A stretch of DNA of 64,000 bases from the NCBI GenBank assembly GCA_020746105.1, contig CM036618.1, positions 7,944,501 through 8,008,500 of the forward strand, written 5' to 3'. Within the stretch, counting starts at the first letter, position 1. Each line of letters begins with the position of its first letter. The notes under the pieces were generated by a model. The model was not told the DNA's origin. It ran no database searches and saw only the letters and a program-made list of their open reading frames with translations. Positions 1 to 13,079 of this stretch are shown one piece after another. Position numbers and translations under genes: made by a program. Origin of the DNA: Trogon surrucura. Its lineage: Eukaryota > Chordata > Aves > Trogoniformes > Trogonidae.

Positions 1-3000
1 AAGCATCACAGCCACTTTCCCGGAGATCTTTCCCACTCACCTTCCTCCTGCCTTGATTCATCCAAGCAGCCAGGCAATACCAGGGTGATACCAGTGGACA
101 ACATGGTTTAACAGATTTCTAGAGATTGTCACCAGTTTAGAAGTGAGGTGCAGAACAGCCTCAAGGATGTAACAACTCATAAATAATGCAGAAAAACTGG
201 CAAGGCAGGGGTTAAAATGATTCATGAGCTACAGGACAAGGTAAGAGAGGAAAGTCAATAGATTTGAAAAGTGGACACACCAAGAACTCCAGGATTAACT
301 AAGGTATGGCTATGAATGCAGATGTAAAATTTGAGAATAGATGGGTTAAAGTACCCATGCAGGCTATTAATTTTGGCAGTAAGTCTTCAGGATCAGTCTC
401 CTGGGAGAGAAGGATTGCACACTTTTCTGTATGGGACATTTATATTAAACCTAAATGACAGTGACTGCAGAACAATTTGTTTGCTGTGCCATCTTGGGGA
501 GCCTGGAAAATATCCTGACAGATACAACTGCAATTTTTTGAAAATCTTGTTGCCTCCTTGTCATTTCAGTTTCTCCCCTCCTTGTAGCCATTCACCTCCT
601 GTCTTCTCTTACCAGTCATACACTAGAATCACACCTATGCTTCTTATTTTATGAAATAAATATATGCCTTTTGTGTAAAGTTTTCTCCAGCATCTCCTTT
701 GGCTGCTTTTTGCTGCTTTTGCTCTGTGCACCTCAGAAGGAAAACAGAAGCTTCAGGAAAGCCCCACACAAACCTAGCTCTGCTTTTAAAAGATTCGGTA
801 CAAGTTTTGCCAGGGCATTTGAAGGGAACAAACTTGCACTGTATTAACTTTTTGGAAATCCCATCCATAGATGTGCCAGCTTCTTACGATCACAGAGAAG
901 TCAGCCTTGGAGTCGACTGTGGTAAAGGATCCTAATACTTCAGAAGGGGAGAAAGGCTTTTTGAGTATTACTGAAGGAGCTTATTAACAGGCACACGTGG
1001 CAACTGCCTCAGTTCTTGTGCAATAAGGGCTGCAAAACCAAGTCACACAAGCAAACCAAGCAGAGAAACAGGAAATCTCCATCAGAAGAGTTAAGTCAAA
1101 TCTGCCAGGATGGAGATGAAAGATCAAATCCTTAGTTCCAATAAATCAGCACTAAACACTTTTACGATCAACTCAAGGTCTTCCTTTACCTCTGCAATAA
1201 ACTTTACATGTTTTCTTCTTAGGATTCTTCAGCTTGGACCCAAGTCACTGTAAATGCTAATTCCCCTCTTTCTTTCTCCAAACAGGAGTAAACGGTCTTA
1301 TAAAATCTAAGCAAGCACTACTTGCTTTTTCAAATATCCTTTGAAGGCTTGCTATTGCTACAAAGACCAGAAAACACAGCGCATGGCTGAGGTTACATAG
1401 ATACCAGCTGGAATTATTTCCTTTCCCTCACCTTAATCTTGCTCTGACATCTCTGAAGAAGGCAAAAAAAGTAAAATTTACCTACCAAATCACTAACTAA
1501 GTTGTGTCCTTTCCTCATCACATTGACTCATTCAGATGTTTCGTTTCCATCTTACTCAAAAACCTGGGGGGAATGGTCATTTCTTTATGTCTCAACAGTG
1601 CCCAGTAGAACAAGATACTTCTTCTGCAGAAATGTTTGCAGCTGCCAGCATCACCCTGCAACCCAATAAAGTAGAAATTTTTTCAGACATGAGCCAGAGG
1701 AGTAACCCTGCTCTGCCATAGGCCCATGTACTCTAATCATATTTGACATCCACAGGGTCCACCAGGCACTTCCAGAAATGCTTTAAGAAACAAAAGAGAG
1801 GTTTAAAAAACTCCTCCCTGCTTATGTTATCTTCACATAATAACTTTTGAGGGAGCCTTTCTTAACACACTGTGTTCCCCACGCTATTAATATATTGAAA
1901 AAGGAATCTGCAGACCAAAGGATCTGCCATCCAAATATCTCAACAAAAAGAATTATTTGACATTCTGCTGGCATGTGCAAATTATAGAGTAAGAGTTGGA
2001 TATTTGGCACTCTTCTGCTGACTGTAATTTGCTGCATTTGACTAGTCTGCTGTTTGCTTCACCACAACCCATGGGATGCCTCTGGCTAAAACATTGCTTG
2101 TAACCTGGATTTCTATTTTATTAACCTTCTCCTTTATCTAATGACAGTCTGTCATGTTCTGGGATGCCAGAACAATGTTTGCCTGATAAGATGTCTCCTG
2201 GGAAAACAGGCAGTTATAAGGGATAAAAGCATACAAAAATGGCCAGCTTCAGCAAAAACTGCCACTCTGTGAACCTGCCTTAATTAATATGTGCTCTACC
2301 CTTGGTACATTTGTACTCCCACAAATGTCATTATTTTCAGTTTAATAAGGATGCCTGCAAAGAGAGAATATTTTTTTTCTGGAGACTTGATCTCTTGTAT
2401 TTTCTCCAGACTGATGGAATGAAAAAAAATAAAGTGTTCTTGGGGACAAACAAAGAGAAACTTCATTAAAAAACTACAGCTTTGAGTTACGTGTTTTCTG
2501 CTGGATATATTATATGTTAGTATTCTGGTACCAGAACCCTAGTATGAGCAATCTGTCTTCATTGTGCATATTTAATATACACAAAGAGAGCAATAGCTTA
2601 AATATGAATTGTTCCTTCAACATGAATTTTATCCTTTGGATTTCTTCATTTTGTTTCCCTCCATGAACTCTTTCACAGCTTTTTGTAACACTGAAGAATA
2701 TTTATTCATGTGGCCCATTCTTTTTCTGTTTCTCAGACACCTCTGGGCTGCTTGTTTCTGACAAACAGAATTCTCTGACCAATAAATAAACTTTCTGAGG
2801 AGAGGAGTCTGAAAAACAAGTATGAAATGCAGTGAAAATGTCACCTCCTTCAATTTAGATATGCTCCATTTCGGTGACTAGGCCAAATTCTGATTCCAAA
2901 CTGGCATATAAATCTGCATTTCATTCTTTTTTTGGAGTCTGAGTACTTGAGAGTTTAACACAGACCATTCACTGTCCTGGGAGAATAGCCTTACGAAATC

Positions 3001-6000
3001 AAAGAACACTTTATTTGGTGAATATATGAGCATCCTCACTGTAATATACAGAGTTTTCTATTGATTAAAGTATGAAAATACATCTTTCTTGCCTCTTGTC
3101 GTACTGTGAATTCCCAGGAGTTCACAGAAATGCGACTAAATTTTCTAAGCTACCTTATCACATCATTCATATGAAGCTCCTTATCTTTTCTGCCTTTTTA
3201 TATGTCTTTTGACTAGGAAACTCAGATGAAAACTAAATTTACCCTCTTCATGGTACGTACAAGCACAGCTTCCGACTTCAAAGCTTTAACTTCAGATGTT
3301 GAATTTATTTTTACCATTGCAACCAACAGCTCTCTGTAGTAGCCCAGATTGAGCATTATTCTCCCAGTGATGGAAAACATGACACTTGTAATGAAAATCC
3401 ACAGCTGTTGGACATGGGCAGATAGTTGTATACAGCAAATGCTGTGCAGGACTAGTGAGTGCTTTGCAAAAGTTATCCTTTAGCAGAACCAGCCCATATC
3501 ATCCCCCTTGTCATCCATCATGCCATGTGAAGCAGTCTGCATGCGTGATTTGTGAGACCTCACTAAAAATTTAAGCATACTCCTTTTTTTGTTAAAAGTT
3601 CCCTTAATAGTGTATAAGAAATATCGAAGGTAAAAAGGATCTGAGCACTAGTGGGATCTGTCTGGATGCACATATCAGAAGCATACATATCAACTAACTG
3701 AACATTAAACGTTTTTTTCTCTACAAATTCTACAACCTTTCTGTTATCTCTGGGATGACCTTATCTGTTTTTTTGCATAAGTTTGTGGTGTTCTTGTGTT
3801 TTGATGGGTTTTTTTTTAATGAAAATAATAACCCTGAAACAGATTCTGAAATAAGAATATAAACAATTTAGCTTCACATCAGCTTTTTTCTTCTTTTTGT
3901 ACTCACCATTCCACTCTGGCTGTGTTCAGTGTGACTGTCATGTCCTTACTGCAAGGTCTTCATTTATATACGTCCTCACTGTTCAGTAGACTACGCATGT
4001 ATAACTATGACATCTCTAATTAAGCATAGCCAGGTAAGAGCACAATGCCATATTGGCCAGAAATCTTCCAGGTGGATGGACCAAATGGTCTCAGCTCTAG
4101 CCCGAGAGTATTGCTCCCTTGGAGGCACATCGATTAGATTTTACAGCTCATTACTTAAAATCAAGAGAAATATAATCTTCAAGTAATCTGTTTGCAGCTT
4201 GATTTCTCTATATAATTAATTGATCTTCCCCAAGAAGGGGAGACCGTTCTTGCCACGTGTTCTTTTCATTGCTATTAAAGTATTTATTGAGGTAGCTTGC
4301 GTGGGAAGCTCAGGTAATTGTAAACAGCTGAATACTAACGTGACTTTGTCAGAAGTAAGCTTTAGCGACAGAGTGTTGGCATTTTTTAACTGGGACTACA
4401 CTTTCTCATCCTTTTTTAGTTCAGAGGATAAATTAAATGTCAATCTGAATGCCCACATCTGTTATAACAGCATATACTCAGTAAAGGTAGCTAAGAAAAG
4501 CAGTCAGAAAAGAACATTATGCTTCTCCAGGCTTATAACTTGAATTACTCTCTCCATGGTTTTTCAGAAATTTTTTGTATGATTAAGACACAGAACTTAG
4601 TTTTTACCATATGATGAGGCATCTCTGGCTACCTATAGCTTCATGACACAGATTTTTATGAGATTTTCTTGAGAGATGGAAATTGTCTGTGGTCTGGGGT
4701 AAAAAATGATTTCCATCTCCTGAGAAAACTGCCAGGTGAAGGAGGGATGTCTGATGGCAGAATCATGAGACCTGTTACCAGCATATCTGAGTATCTACCT
4801 GCCTCTGTGTGTCTGGATGCCTACCTGCTATTGAGCAGAGCCCAGCAGTAAACTATTTACTTAAGTTATTCTCATTTCAATTTTCAAATCCTACTAAGTG
4901 TGAAATAGTGTTAGGCTTCCAACAAAGGAGGTGTCAGACTGCTAATGTTGTTGTTACTTAGATGTACACGAGAATGCAAATACAGCTGTAATAGACAGGT
5001 TCATCTCTGCAGTCCCAGGCAGCCTGGGCACCAGTTATCCATAAAATATAAAATTTACCTTTCAGCACTTTCATCTGCCGGTGGAAATAAACTGAAAAAC
5101 ACAATGACAGTCTCTAGACCTTGCACAAACCTTTTCCCTGTAGTAACTTCATAGTTAAATAAAAGAGTGTGGGCAGGAGACTAGGTGTTACTGGACAGTG
5201 CTGACCTATTTTTAAGTTTAAACTTTGAATGCAAATGTCTTAATAATCCTCCTAAACAGAAGTCACATCTCTGTAACCAATAAATAAATATCAGGAAATA
5301 TAGATAAAAAAAAAATATACTGTATTTCCAGAAAAGAAGTAATAGAAACAAAAGTTGAGGGAAAACTATCCATGAACTTGGAAGGAACACTGATGAAACC
5401 ACATACTTTAATCAAACCTGGAGCAATGCTTATTCAGATAAGGAATGACTAGAAAGCTTTTTACTCCTCATCACACAAAAAGTTCAGTCAGTCTAGATTG
5501 GATAGGATTGCAGAAAGCCAAGGGCATGCACCTTCATTTAAAAAGACAGCCTTGGTATAAATCTGTACATTTGTTACTAAGGCCTCAAGACAGCTGAACA
5601 GAGCAGACACCTAACACTGCTGAATAGGGTCAGACCCAAGCACATTCTTATAATTAAGTGTATGCTTGTAGAATTTTGTTCTGTTGGGACATTCTCACAG
5701 CTTTCATTATAAACTTGTGTTTCAGAGATGAAGCTAAAATCACAGAGGGTTAAGAGAAAAGCTTTGTTAAGTGTTTGCAAAAGCAAAGTGGAAACAATAT
5801 CAGTGTGCACTGGGTTTTATTTCTGGCTGTTCTGGCCCCAGGTTTGGCTATCTGTTTGGAGAGTTATTAGGTACTGTGTCTCCTGCACTTCCCCAGCCTC
5901 AGCTCAATGATTTCTTACTTATTTTTGTTCTAAGATTTAAGCGAAAAAGTGACAACCACAGTCCCTTTCTTCACAGCTGTGTAAGCACGCTTGTGACAAC

Positions 6001-6934
6001 TTATGAAACGAGAAAAAAAAGGTACTTTTGTTATGACTGTAAGAACAGAAAATACACTTCTTTCTTTGCTGTTCATAAACAAGTTCTCAAGAACCTGAAC
6101 TAGCTGAGAGGGACTTATTTTTACAAATGTAAGGACAGAGAGCCCTTTTTAGCCATAAGCACATGCAGCAGCATTCTCTGAAGGACACAAGAGTTTCACA
6201 AAAGTGGGTTCAAAACCAAGTAAATGATTAAAATTCATAATCATCTGGAGGTATCAGATGATTGTGTCACCGTTACATGTAGATCAAAAAGAGAGGAAAG
6301 TCCCTGAGAGAGCATTTGTGTTATTCATCTGGCCTCTCCCCTCTGCCCTATCAGTAGCAATGTCCAGGCAAGCTCCCATTCCTACCGTCAGCACCTTGCA
6401 GTCATTGGTGCTGCTCAGGCATCGTCCAAGACGGTGTCCATCAAATGTGTGCGTGCTGCAAACCCCATGAACTGTGCCTAAGCCCCTCACAGCCACATTA
6501 GGATGATGGTCCTCTATGGAGAAAAAGTGTGGGGATCTCTTTTCCTTAGCACTTTTTTCACAGGTGTCAAACAGCCCTGCTGTCCCTGGATTGCATAAAA
6601 TCAAGAACTTGCTTCTTCCAAGCCTAAAAACTATTGAAAGCCAGCTCACAAAAAGTGCCTGGAGCACCAGGAAAAGACTGGAACAAATTTAGTTCGTATT
6701 GTAAAATGATATATCTCTGCATGTCTAATTTTTTTTTTTTCAATGGATAGATTTGGGTCTAAATAATAACAGTATCATTATTATTTTAAAATGAAAGCAG
6801 GAGAAAATTGCACAAATAACTTTTGCTCATTTGTGCAAATGAAGAAGAAGAGTTTAAATTTGCATGAACAGATTTCCTTGTGTGCCTAGTCTCTAACTGG
6901 TGGGTATTGTCTTATTATATTGTGTATTTGTGTG
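1..6934. other. Unique AT-rich DNA, no gene recognised
   Basis: I see no repeat family, RNA gene or convincing exon here. Open frames are short, lack family resemblance and overlap on both strands. The only local structure noted is a 10-bp perfect inverted repeat at 6808-6838, listed separately. The stretch is ordinary avian intergenic or intronic sequence as far as can be judged by eye. Confidence 0.5.
6808..6838. repeat. Short perfect inverted repeat
   Basis: TTGCACAAAT (6808-6817) is the exact reverse complement of ATTTGTGCAA (6829-6838), with an 11-nt spacer. The arms contain ATTTGTGCAA/TTGCACAAAT, which resembles C/EBP- or octamer-like half sites, but that reading is inference. It may be a chance hairpin in AT-rich DNA. 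Confidence 0.5.
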
Positions 6935-7240
6935 TGTCCTGGTTTGATCTAAACAGAACCAATTCTACTCAGTGATTTTACTTCTCAGCTCAGTCTCGTC
7001 TAAGAGTCTGCACCTTCTGAAGGTAATAGCGTGGGTTTGCAGTTATTGTCTGCTTCTAGAAATGATAATGCCTGATGTTTGCAGTTACTGCCAGGGAATA
7101 AGACACAGAAAGGTTCTTGTTTATGCTTGCTGCTATAGTGACCAAGGTCACTGCTGGATCTTGTGTGCTACACTGGGGATGTTGGGAAGTAAAAAGGGTC
7201 ACAAGAAAGTAAAAGGTTGCACCTCACAGGACAGATGACA
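6935..7240 (+). mobile_element. Probable partial endogenous retrovirus LTR
   Basis: The segment opens with TGTCCTGGTTTGATCTAAAC and continues through a stretch like CAGCTCAGTCTCGTCTAAGA, which resembles the 5' part of avian ERV long terminal repeats that begin TGTCCTGG. The text following (agtctgcaccttctgaagg, later gggaagtaaaaagggtcac) also has the feel of that LTR class. I do not see the expected complementary CA-ending terminus, so the 3' limit is arbitrary and the copy is either truncated or misassigned. No retroviral gene lies next to it. Assigned from memory of avian LTR termini, not by alignment. Confidence 0.4.
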
Positions 7241-8784
7241 AACAATTGAAAGTACTCGAGGGGAAGTGATGTTTCTGTGATAAACTACAGACTCTACAAG
7301 ACTTGTTTAGGCCATGTCGTTACTTTATTACTGTGAACTATTTGATCCTATTTGATCTGTACATATGAAATGTGAATTTATCTGAAGTGGCCTGGTCTTT
7401 TTACTTCAAAGGTTTTATTCATCTAACCCCCTGTATATGGATTTTGCAGTATTCCAGGTCCTGAGTGCCTTTAAAAGAGTGATATTACTTGCAGATGAAC
7501 TTAAAGGTGATGACTCTTTTCTTGTAGGTGGTAAATTTAACAGCGGCTGTGCCTGAAGACTCAAAGGGCAGTTCAGCAACTGAATGATTATGAAAAATAA
7601 TAGAACTGTCTTCCAAAGCACTCTCAGTTGTGATTTGAATTAAGCCAAGTGACCAGAAGGAGTTAGATGACAGTTTAATTTCAGGACAACAGACATTCAC
7701 AGCACAAAACCATTACCAAAACTTACAGCATTGAGATTCATCTGAAAAGGCTGAAGGACTAAACAGATTTAGAACCTGTACTACGTCTAGGTCAAGTCAA
7801 AAGTGCCCTGAGAAGTCTGAGTTGTGATGGGGGATAGGAGACTTTGATCTCCAGGGCTGTATCAATCTTCAATCAGTGATGAATTAACAAGAACAATTCA
7901 GAAAGAGGCTTTTGGGTTCTTATCGCTGTCAGTCCTCAGTGACCTTCACAAGTAAATCTAGCCTGGGAAAAAAAAAAAAAAAAGTTGTGTAACAAATACT
8001 GCACAAGGAAACGTAATGCAATAGCTAAAACTTTAGAGGACAGCGCAGATCTCCAGATCTTGATGAAAGGGAATCCAATCAAAAATAGCCAAGGGACATC
8101 CAATGAAGGAGATGGGTAGCTGATGACATCAGCAGCTCTTGACATTAAATGTCATTATTTGCTAGCAAAAAGAAATCAAATGTCCCTGCTAAGTTTCCCT
8201 GCAGCACTTTTTCTTGCTTTTTCTTGTTCTCAATCATGACTGTGCTTTCCCTACACCATGACAAAGGGAAAAGTCAGTACAGCAACAGGGTGACTGACAG
8301 CCATGACAATCACTGCAGCAGAGACAGGGAGGGTAGGAAAGATCTCAAACATGACTCTGAACAAAACCTCTTTAGTTTAAATGGTTTCATTCAAGCTCTT
8401 CTACATAAATAGTGTAAGCTTTGAAGATATTTACAGATTTATTTATATTTTCCTTTTTTTCCCCACCATCTACAACAGAAGGTTATTCTGGCATATGAGA
8501 GTGTCCATCCTGCATCCTCTAAAAGAATATTGAAATCTGTTGGTTATCACAATTTTGTCCTTTCTTTAAATAAAGTTTAAATCCAGTTTGGCCACAGCCA
8601 TCCTAGGCAGCTGCAATTGCCTTATGGTTTCTTTCCTTTACAGTCACCTTCCCATGCTGCAGTTCCAAGTGTCAAATTCTTTCATTTGTCCCAGCTGGCA
8701 AGCAGCCATATGGAAAACCAGTAACACAGAGCTTCTCGCTCATCTCTGTTATGGCTAGGCTGGTCAGCAATGTGCTCTGTAGTT
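7241..8784. other. Unique DNA with an A-run
   Basis: No gene or repeat family recognised. A 15-nt A homopolymer lies at about 7969-7983. Remaining sequence is unremarkable. Confidence 0.5.
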
Positions 8785-9000
8785 CTCAGGGAGATTTTCT
8801 TCACCAAAAAGTTTGTCAGGCATTGGAAAGGACTGTCCAGGGAAATGGTTGAGTCACCATCCCTGGAGGTATTTAAAAGCCCTGGAGATGTGGTGCTCAG
8901 GAACATGGTTTAGTGGTGGACGTGGCATTGCAAGGTTAAGGATTGGACCATATGATCTTAAAGACCCTTTCCAACTCAAAGGAGTCTATGATTCTATGAT
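8785..9000 (+). mobile_element. CR1 LINE, 5'-truncated 3' end
   Basis: This is a sense-strand CR1 tail of about 215 bp. It has the conserved run CATCCCTGGAGGTATTTAAA, then GAACATGGTTTAG, GACCATATGATCTTAAAGAC and CCTTTCCAACTC, and finishes with two ATTCTATGAT-type 8-mer units at 8987-9000. Only the end of the ORF2 region and the 3' untranslated part remain, so it cannot have been mobile after insertion. 5' truncation during target-primed reverse transcription is the usual fate of CR1 copies. The 5' limit is uncertain by some tens of bases. Confidence 0.9.
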
Positions 9001-10375
9001 TTTTCCTGCCCATTGGGAAGTGATCAGAAATGTTCATCTTCCTCTGAGATGCATTCAGTCACCTAGGAATTCTGAGTGAGGGCAGGAGCAGGATGAATCT
9101 TCTATGTCAATTGAGCTGTTCATGCTTGTCCTTTGATTTCTGTAGTTCTGGGAAGTGTGATCTTCCTCTGAAGAGCAGTGATCCCATTGGATTCAGGCAC
9201 ACCTGCAGTGCCTTGTGCTGCACAGCCGTGACGTGGCACTGGGTCCTGCCTCATGACCCTGCCTTTTCCAAACTGGACTGATGGAAGAAAATCTCTATTT
9301 TCTCCTCCCTGAAGGGCGGTTATCTCTAAAGTAGACACCCCTGGCTCCTCTGAAAATGGAGAGGGAGACACTGTGTTTGAGCAGTGAACTGGTGGGTTGT
9401 GTTTTCTCCCGCTCCACAGAGGTTTTGTTTTCAGAGATGGTGCTAATGTCGGTCCATACCAGCCTGTTTCAGACTCTCAGCAGATTCAGCCTGGATAACA
9501 CTACAGCACCGCATCTGCCTCACAACAGTGAATTCTTCCGTACAAACATCGTGACTATTGACTTAGAAAATAAACAAAGAAAGAAAGAAGAAAAGGATTA
9601 TAAAGAATAATAGAGACCTTGGCAGCTGCTACCTAGTGTCAGGGCTGGAAAGACCTTAATGAACCCCTGAGCCTGCTGTGATAAAGACTACTACCCTCTA
9701 GCTCCACATGATGTATGTCTCTCTGCTCAGTCATCATATCCAAAATTCTTGAAAACATAAGGTATGACCATCTACCTGGTGAAAGTTATACTTGAAGTAA
9801 TACTGACTCTTTGTCTGCAAATTGTTTTAAAAAGTGTCGTTAGTGTTATAGTGATGTTGATAAATGGTGCTTAAGGTACTTTGAAGAGAATAACAAGCCA
9901 TGCCATTATACTAATAATGCATACTTTTAATCTCTTCTACAACAGTACATGAGAAAGTAACTACAAGTTTCTCATTTGCTTAAGCCTTTGTAACACTGTT
10001 CGATAAAATGTTGAACACTGAATATTCTAATTATTTTTATCCTCAAACTGTACACCTCACAAGTTGGGCTCCTCACTAATTTATGAGAGTAAAGCAACAA
10101 CAATCAAAACTGTTGTTTTCATTCACTTTTGGGGTTTGGGCATTTATATGCCAGATTTTTTGGTTTTCTGTGTAACCATGAAAACTAAAATATATTTGTT
10201 ATCTCTGGATTCCAGGAATTGGAGCTATAACAAAATCAGACAGCATTTCAAAATTCGCACTGGCTCTATTCCTGAGTAGACTAACTCGAGAGCCAGAATT
10301 ATCTGAACAAATGAAATTAGTGGTTTATTAACCTAGTTGCAGAAAGCCCAGTTTGCTTGTAGAACTGTAGATGTA
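9001..10375. other. Unique DNA, no gene recognised
   Basis: The stretch holds somewhat more CpG than its surroundings around 9200-9560 and an open frame at 9356-9610 (84 codons) that matches no family I know and ends in a lysine/glutamate-rich low-complexity tail. I regard it as non-coding. No repeat was recognised. Confidence 0.45.
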
Positions 10376-11049
10376 GCTGGGAGTCTTGGTGGACAGCAGG
10401 ATGACCATGAGCCAGCAGTGTGCCCTTGTGGCCAGGAAGGCCAATGGCATCCTGGGGTGTATTAGAAGGGGGGTGGTTAGTAGGTCGAGAGAGGTTCTCC
10501 TTCCCCTCTACTCTGCCCTGGTGAGACCCCATCTGGAATATTGTGTCCAGTTCTGGGCCCCTCAGTTCAAGAAAGACAGGGAAGTGCTGGAGAGAGTCCA
10601 GCACAGGGCAACTAGGATGATGAAGGGAGTGGAGCATCTCCCTTATGAGGAAGGGCTGAGGGAGCTGGGGCTCTTTAGTTTGGAGGAGACTGAGGGGTGA
10701 CCTCATTAATGTTTACAAATATATCAAGGGTGAGTGTCATGAGGATGGAGCCAGGCTCTTCTTGGTGACAACCAATGATAGGACAAGGGGTAATGGGCTG
10801 AAACTGGAACACAGGAGGTTCCGCTTAAACTTGAGAAGAAACTTCTTCTCAGTGAGGGTGACAGAGCACTGGAACAGGCTGCCCAGGGAGGTTGTGGACT
10901 CTCCTTCTCTGCAGACATTCAAGACCTGCCTGGACACGTTCCTGTGTAGCATTATCTAGGCGTTCCTGCTCTGGCAGGGGGATTGGACTTGGTGATCTTT
11001 CGAGGTCCCTTCCAATCCCTAACATTCTGTGATTCTGTGATTCTGTGAT
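10376..11049 (+). mobile_element. CR1 LINE, 5'-truncated, about 670 bp
   Basis: Sense-strand CR1 copy starting inside ORF2 and ending at 11049 with three ATTCTGTGAT-like 8-mer units. The coding part (see the pseudogene entry) gives way to the conserved 3' region containing CTGGAACAGGCTGCCCAGGG, GGACTTGGTGATCTTTCGAG and GTCCCTTCCAATCCCTAACA. It belongs to the same CR1 type as the copies at 32408-34213 and 63184-63783, because the coding text is closely similar. Relatively few disabling changes suggest a younger copy than those at 46-48 kb. Confidence 0.95.
10386..10959 (+). pseudogene. CR1 ORF2 C-terminal fragment (reverse transcriptase 3' part)
   Basis: Translation from 10386 gives the region downstream of the catalytic domain of CR1 reverse transcriptase: [19 protein letters not shown] near the start, then [20 protein letters not shown] and a C-terminal [12 protein letters not shown]. 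In intact copies the last part reads ...SLE followed by arginine-rich RRLRGD, so a small indel near 10690 shifts the frame and a stop follows at 10698-10700. The remainder continues in another frame at 10762-10959 ([36 protein letters not shown]). Endonuclease and catalytic palm motifs are absent because the element is 5'-truncated. This is a dead fragment, not an expressed gene. Confidence 0.85.
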
Positions 11050-13079
11050 GAGCACATTTGAAAAAAATCATGTCAATGAAATTGAAAAGTAAGAATACAT
11101 GCAAGATGGTAATTAAGTCAAGCAGAAATCACAAAATAAGATGGGAAAGTGAGCAATCATCTCATTCAAATTGTTATTGTTGATAAGACAGTACCAATCC
11201 AGTATGGTCAATGCAGTTCTTGTTAGCTGTGAGGTTCAGAGTAACACAGCACCTTTCTGGATCGCTCTGTGAGGTAGTATGATCCACTGCACTGTGTCAT
11301 TTGTTGCAGTCGTGTCTGTAGGACAACAAGGAAACAGTTTGCACGGTACCTCTATGCCACAAAATTCCTGTGTGAGCCTCCAAAAGGTTGACCCTCTTGC
11401 AGACAACCACCAAGATTCAGTTGGTTTTCATCATCGTGTCCTTTTCCTGTCAAGGAACCTTGTTGTAAGCACCTGCACGCCAAAGAACCTCAGGTTCCCA
11501 GGTGGGGTATCACCTATGCGAACCCATTTAATGTGAAGAGTTAAAACTGGACCCTTATCTCACCACTACAGACGTTGTGCACCATTGGACATCGAATGAA
11601 TGTAGACCAGCCACTAAGGCATAACATTATCACCTTTGGCGTACATACAAAATATTTAGAGATGTTTAACAGTAGTTGTCAGGACCTGTGAGACAAGCTA
11701 GAGTGTGGAAAAATCAATTAAATTTCTCAACCTTCTTTAAAAGGTAGTTTTTAACTGCAGGATTTCTTTCCATGTCAAGTATGGAGTTAGAGCAGATCAG
11801 TTCACTGTCAGTGACCTCAGCTGAATTGAAGTGGGTCGCCAGACCACAGCAGAGTAGAAACTGGTCTTCCAGTTTCCTCAGCCAATGAACATGACTTTGA
11901 ACTCGGGATCTGGAGAATGTTGGAATAGATCCAAACAACATTTCACCCAGTTTTCCTCTTTGGTTTTAAGTGCAGGTAACACAAAGAAGAAAAATTAGTT
12001 CTCTTCCCAAGGAGGAACTTCATCCTTGTTGTTTGGGGGGTTTGGGGGTTTTTTCCAGTGGAAAATTTATCAAAAACTAGAACAGGCTTGATACTGATGA
12101 AAAGACATTTTCTTTAAAAAGAAAACATTTTCTCCAAAATTCCCTATCCACCTTTATACTAATTCTACTTTAACATCAAGGAAGAAAGTGGGAGATTCTC
12201 AGCTTTTCACAGAAACAGTTCTTTCACCCGTCTGAATCATATCTAAAGTTGAATCACAGCTGTTACTAGATAATGCATACTGTGACCCAAGGATCAATGC
12301 CTCAGCTTCCTATTGATGCAATAGAAATTCTGCAGATTTATTTGTAAGTATTCTCTGTCCTCTTGCCCTCGGAAGGGCATTTTGTTCTCTCATTTTGCAA
12401 TATCTACATGCTGCTGTGCTCTGACCACGCAATATGCTCATCTTATCCCACTCAGCTGCATTATGTCGGGACACTATTAAATATTTACCTTCTGCAGCAT
12501 AATGCAGCACTTAAACGCTAAACTTGTCATTTCTGCCAGACAAACATAAACTATTGCAGAGCTTATAAAGTTATAAGTTCCAGATGGTGATGAATAAGTA
12601 ATGTTGCACCCTGGGCCTAATTGCTTTAAGTTTCTAGATACCTGCAAACCATCAATTATACATTACAAGTGCTGCTCCTTAATTGTTTCTTGCTGGCATT
12701 TCAAAAGAAAATATAGCACAACAATGGCACTATACTTGCAGGGAAATTCTCTTTGAAAACTCTTGCTTTACCATAACTAGATTTTTAAACTGTTCTTCAG
12801 CGCTGAACGAAGTTTACAAAGCTGGCGTTGAAAAGTTCCCTGAAGAGAAAAAAAGGGAGTCCTCACCGCCTGTTTTGTGATAAAAATGGGAATTTACTTG
12901 CTGCATGACAGTCACTGTGCCTAATATAAAATCCAATAAGAGGATGTGCTTCCCTTATTAGTGATTTTAAGAGGCTGATCCAATTAACTTGGAATTTTAA
13001 CCTAATTCAATCTCCACTGGCAGCAGAAAAAAATGACTGCTGAGTACTTCACAGTTCACTGTACCCTGCCAGCTCTGGA
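11050..13079. other. Unique DNA, no gene recognised
   Basis: No repeat or exon recognised. G-rich and T-rich runs occur at 12034-12055. The part from about 12540 to 12720 is AT-rich with several TAAT/ATTA cores and reads like a possible conserved non-coding element, but conservation cannot be seen from one sequence. Confidence 0.4.

Noticed and set aside
6284-6667. 127-codon minus-strand frame with a CpG-containing middle
   Set aside because: Unrecognised, overlaps an open plus-strand frame, no splice signals that improve it.
9640-9680. GGGCTGGAAAGACCTTAATG as a CR1 tail
   Set aside because: Only about 20 bp resemble CR1, without the terminal 8-mers or the following CATCTAGTCCAACC block.
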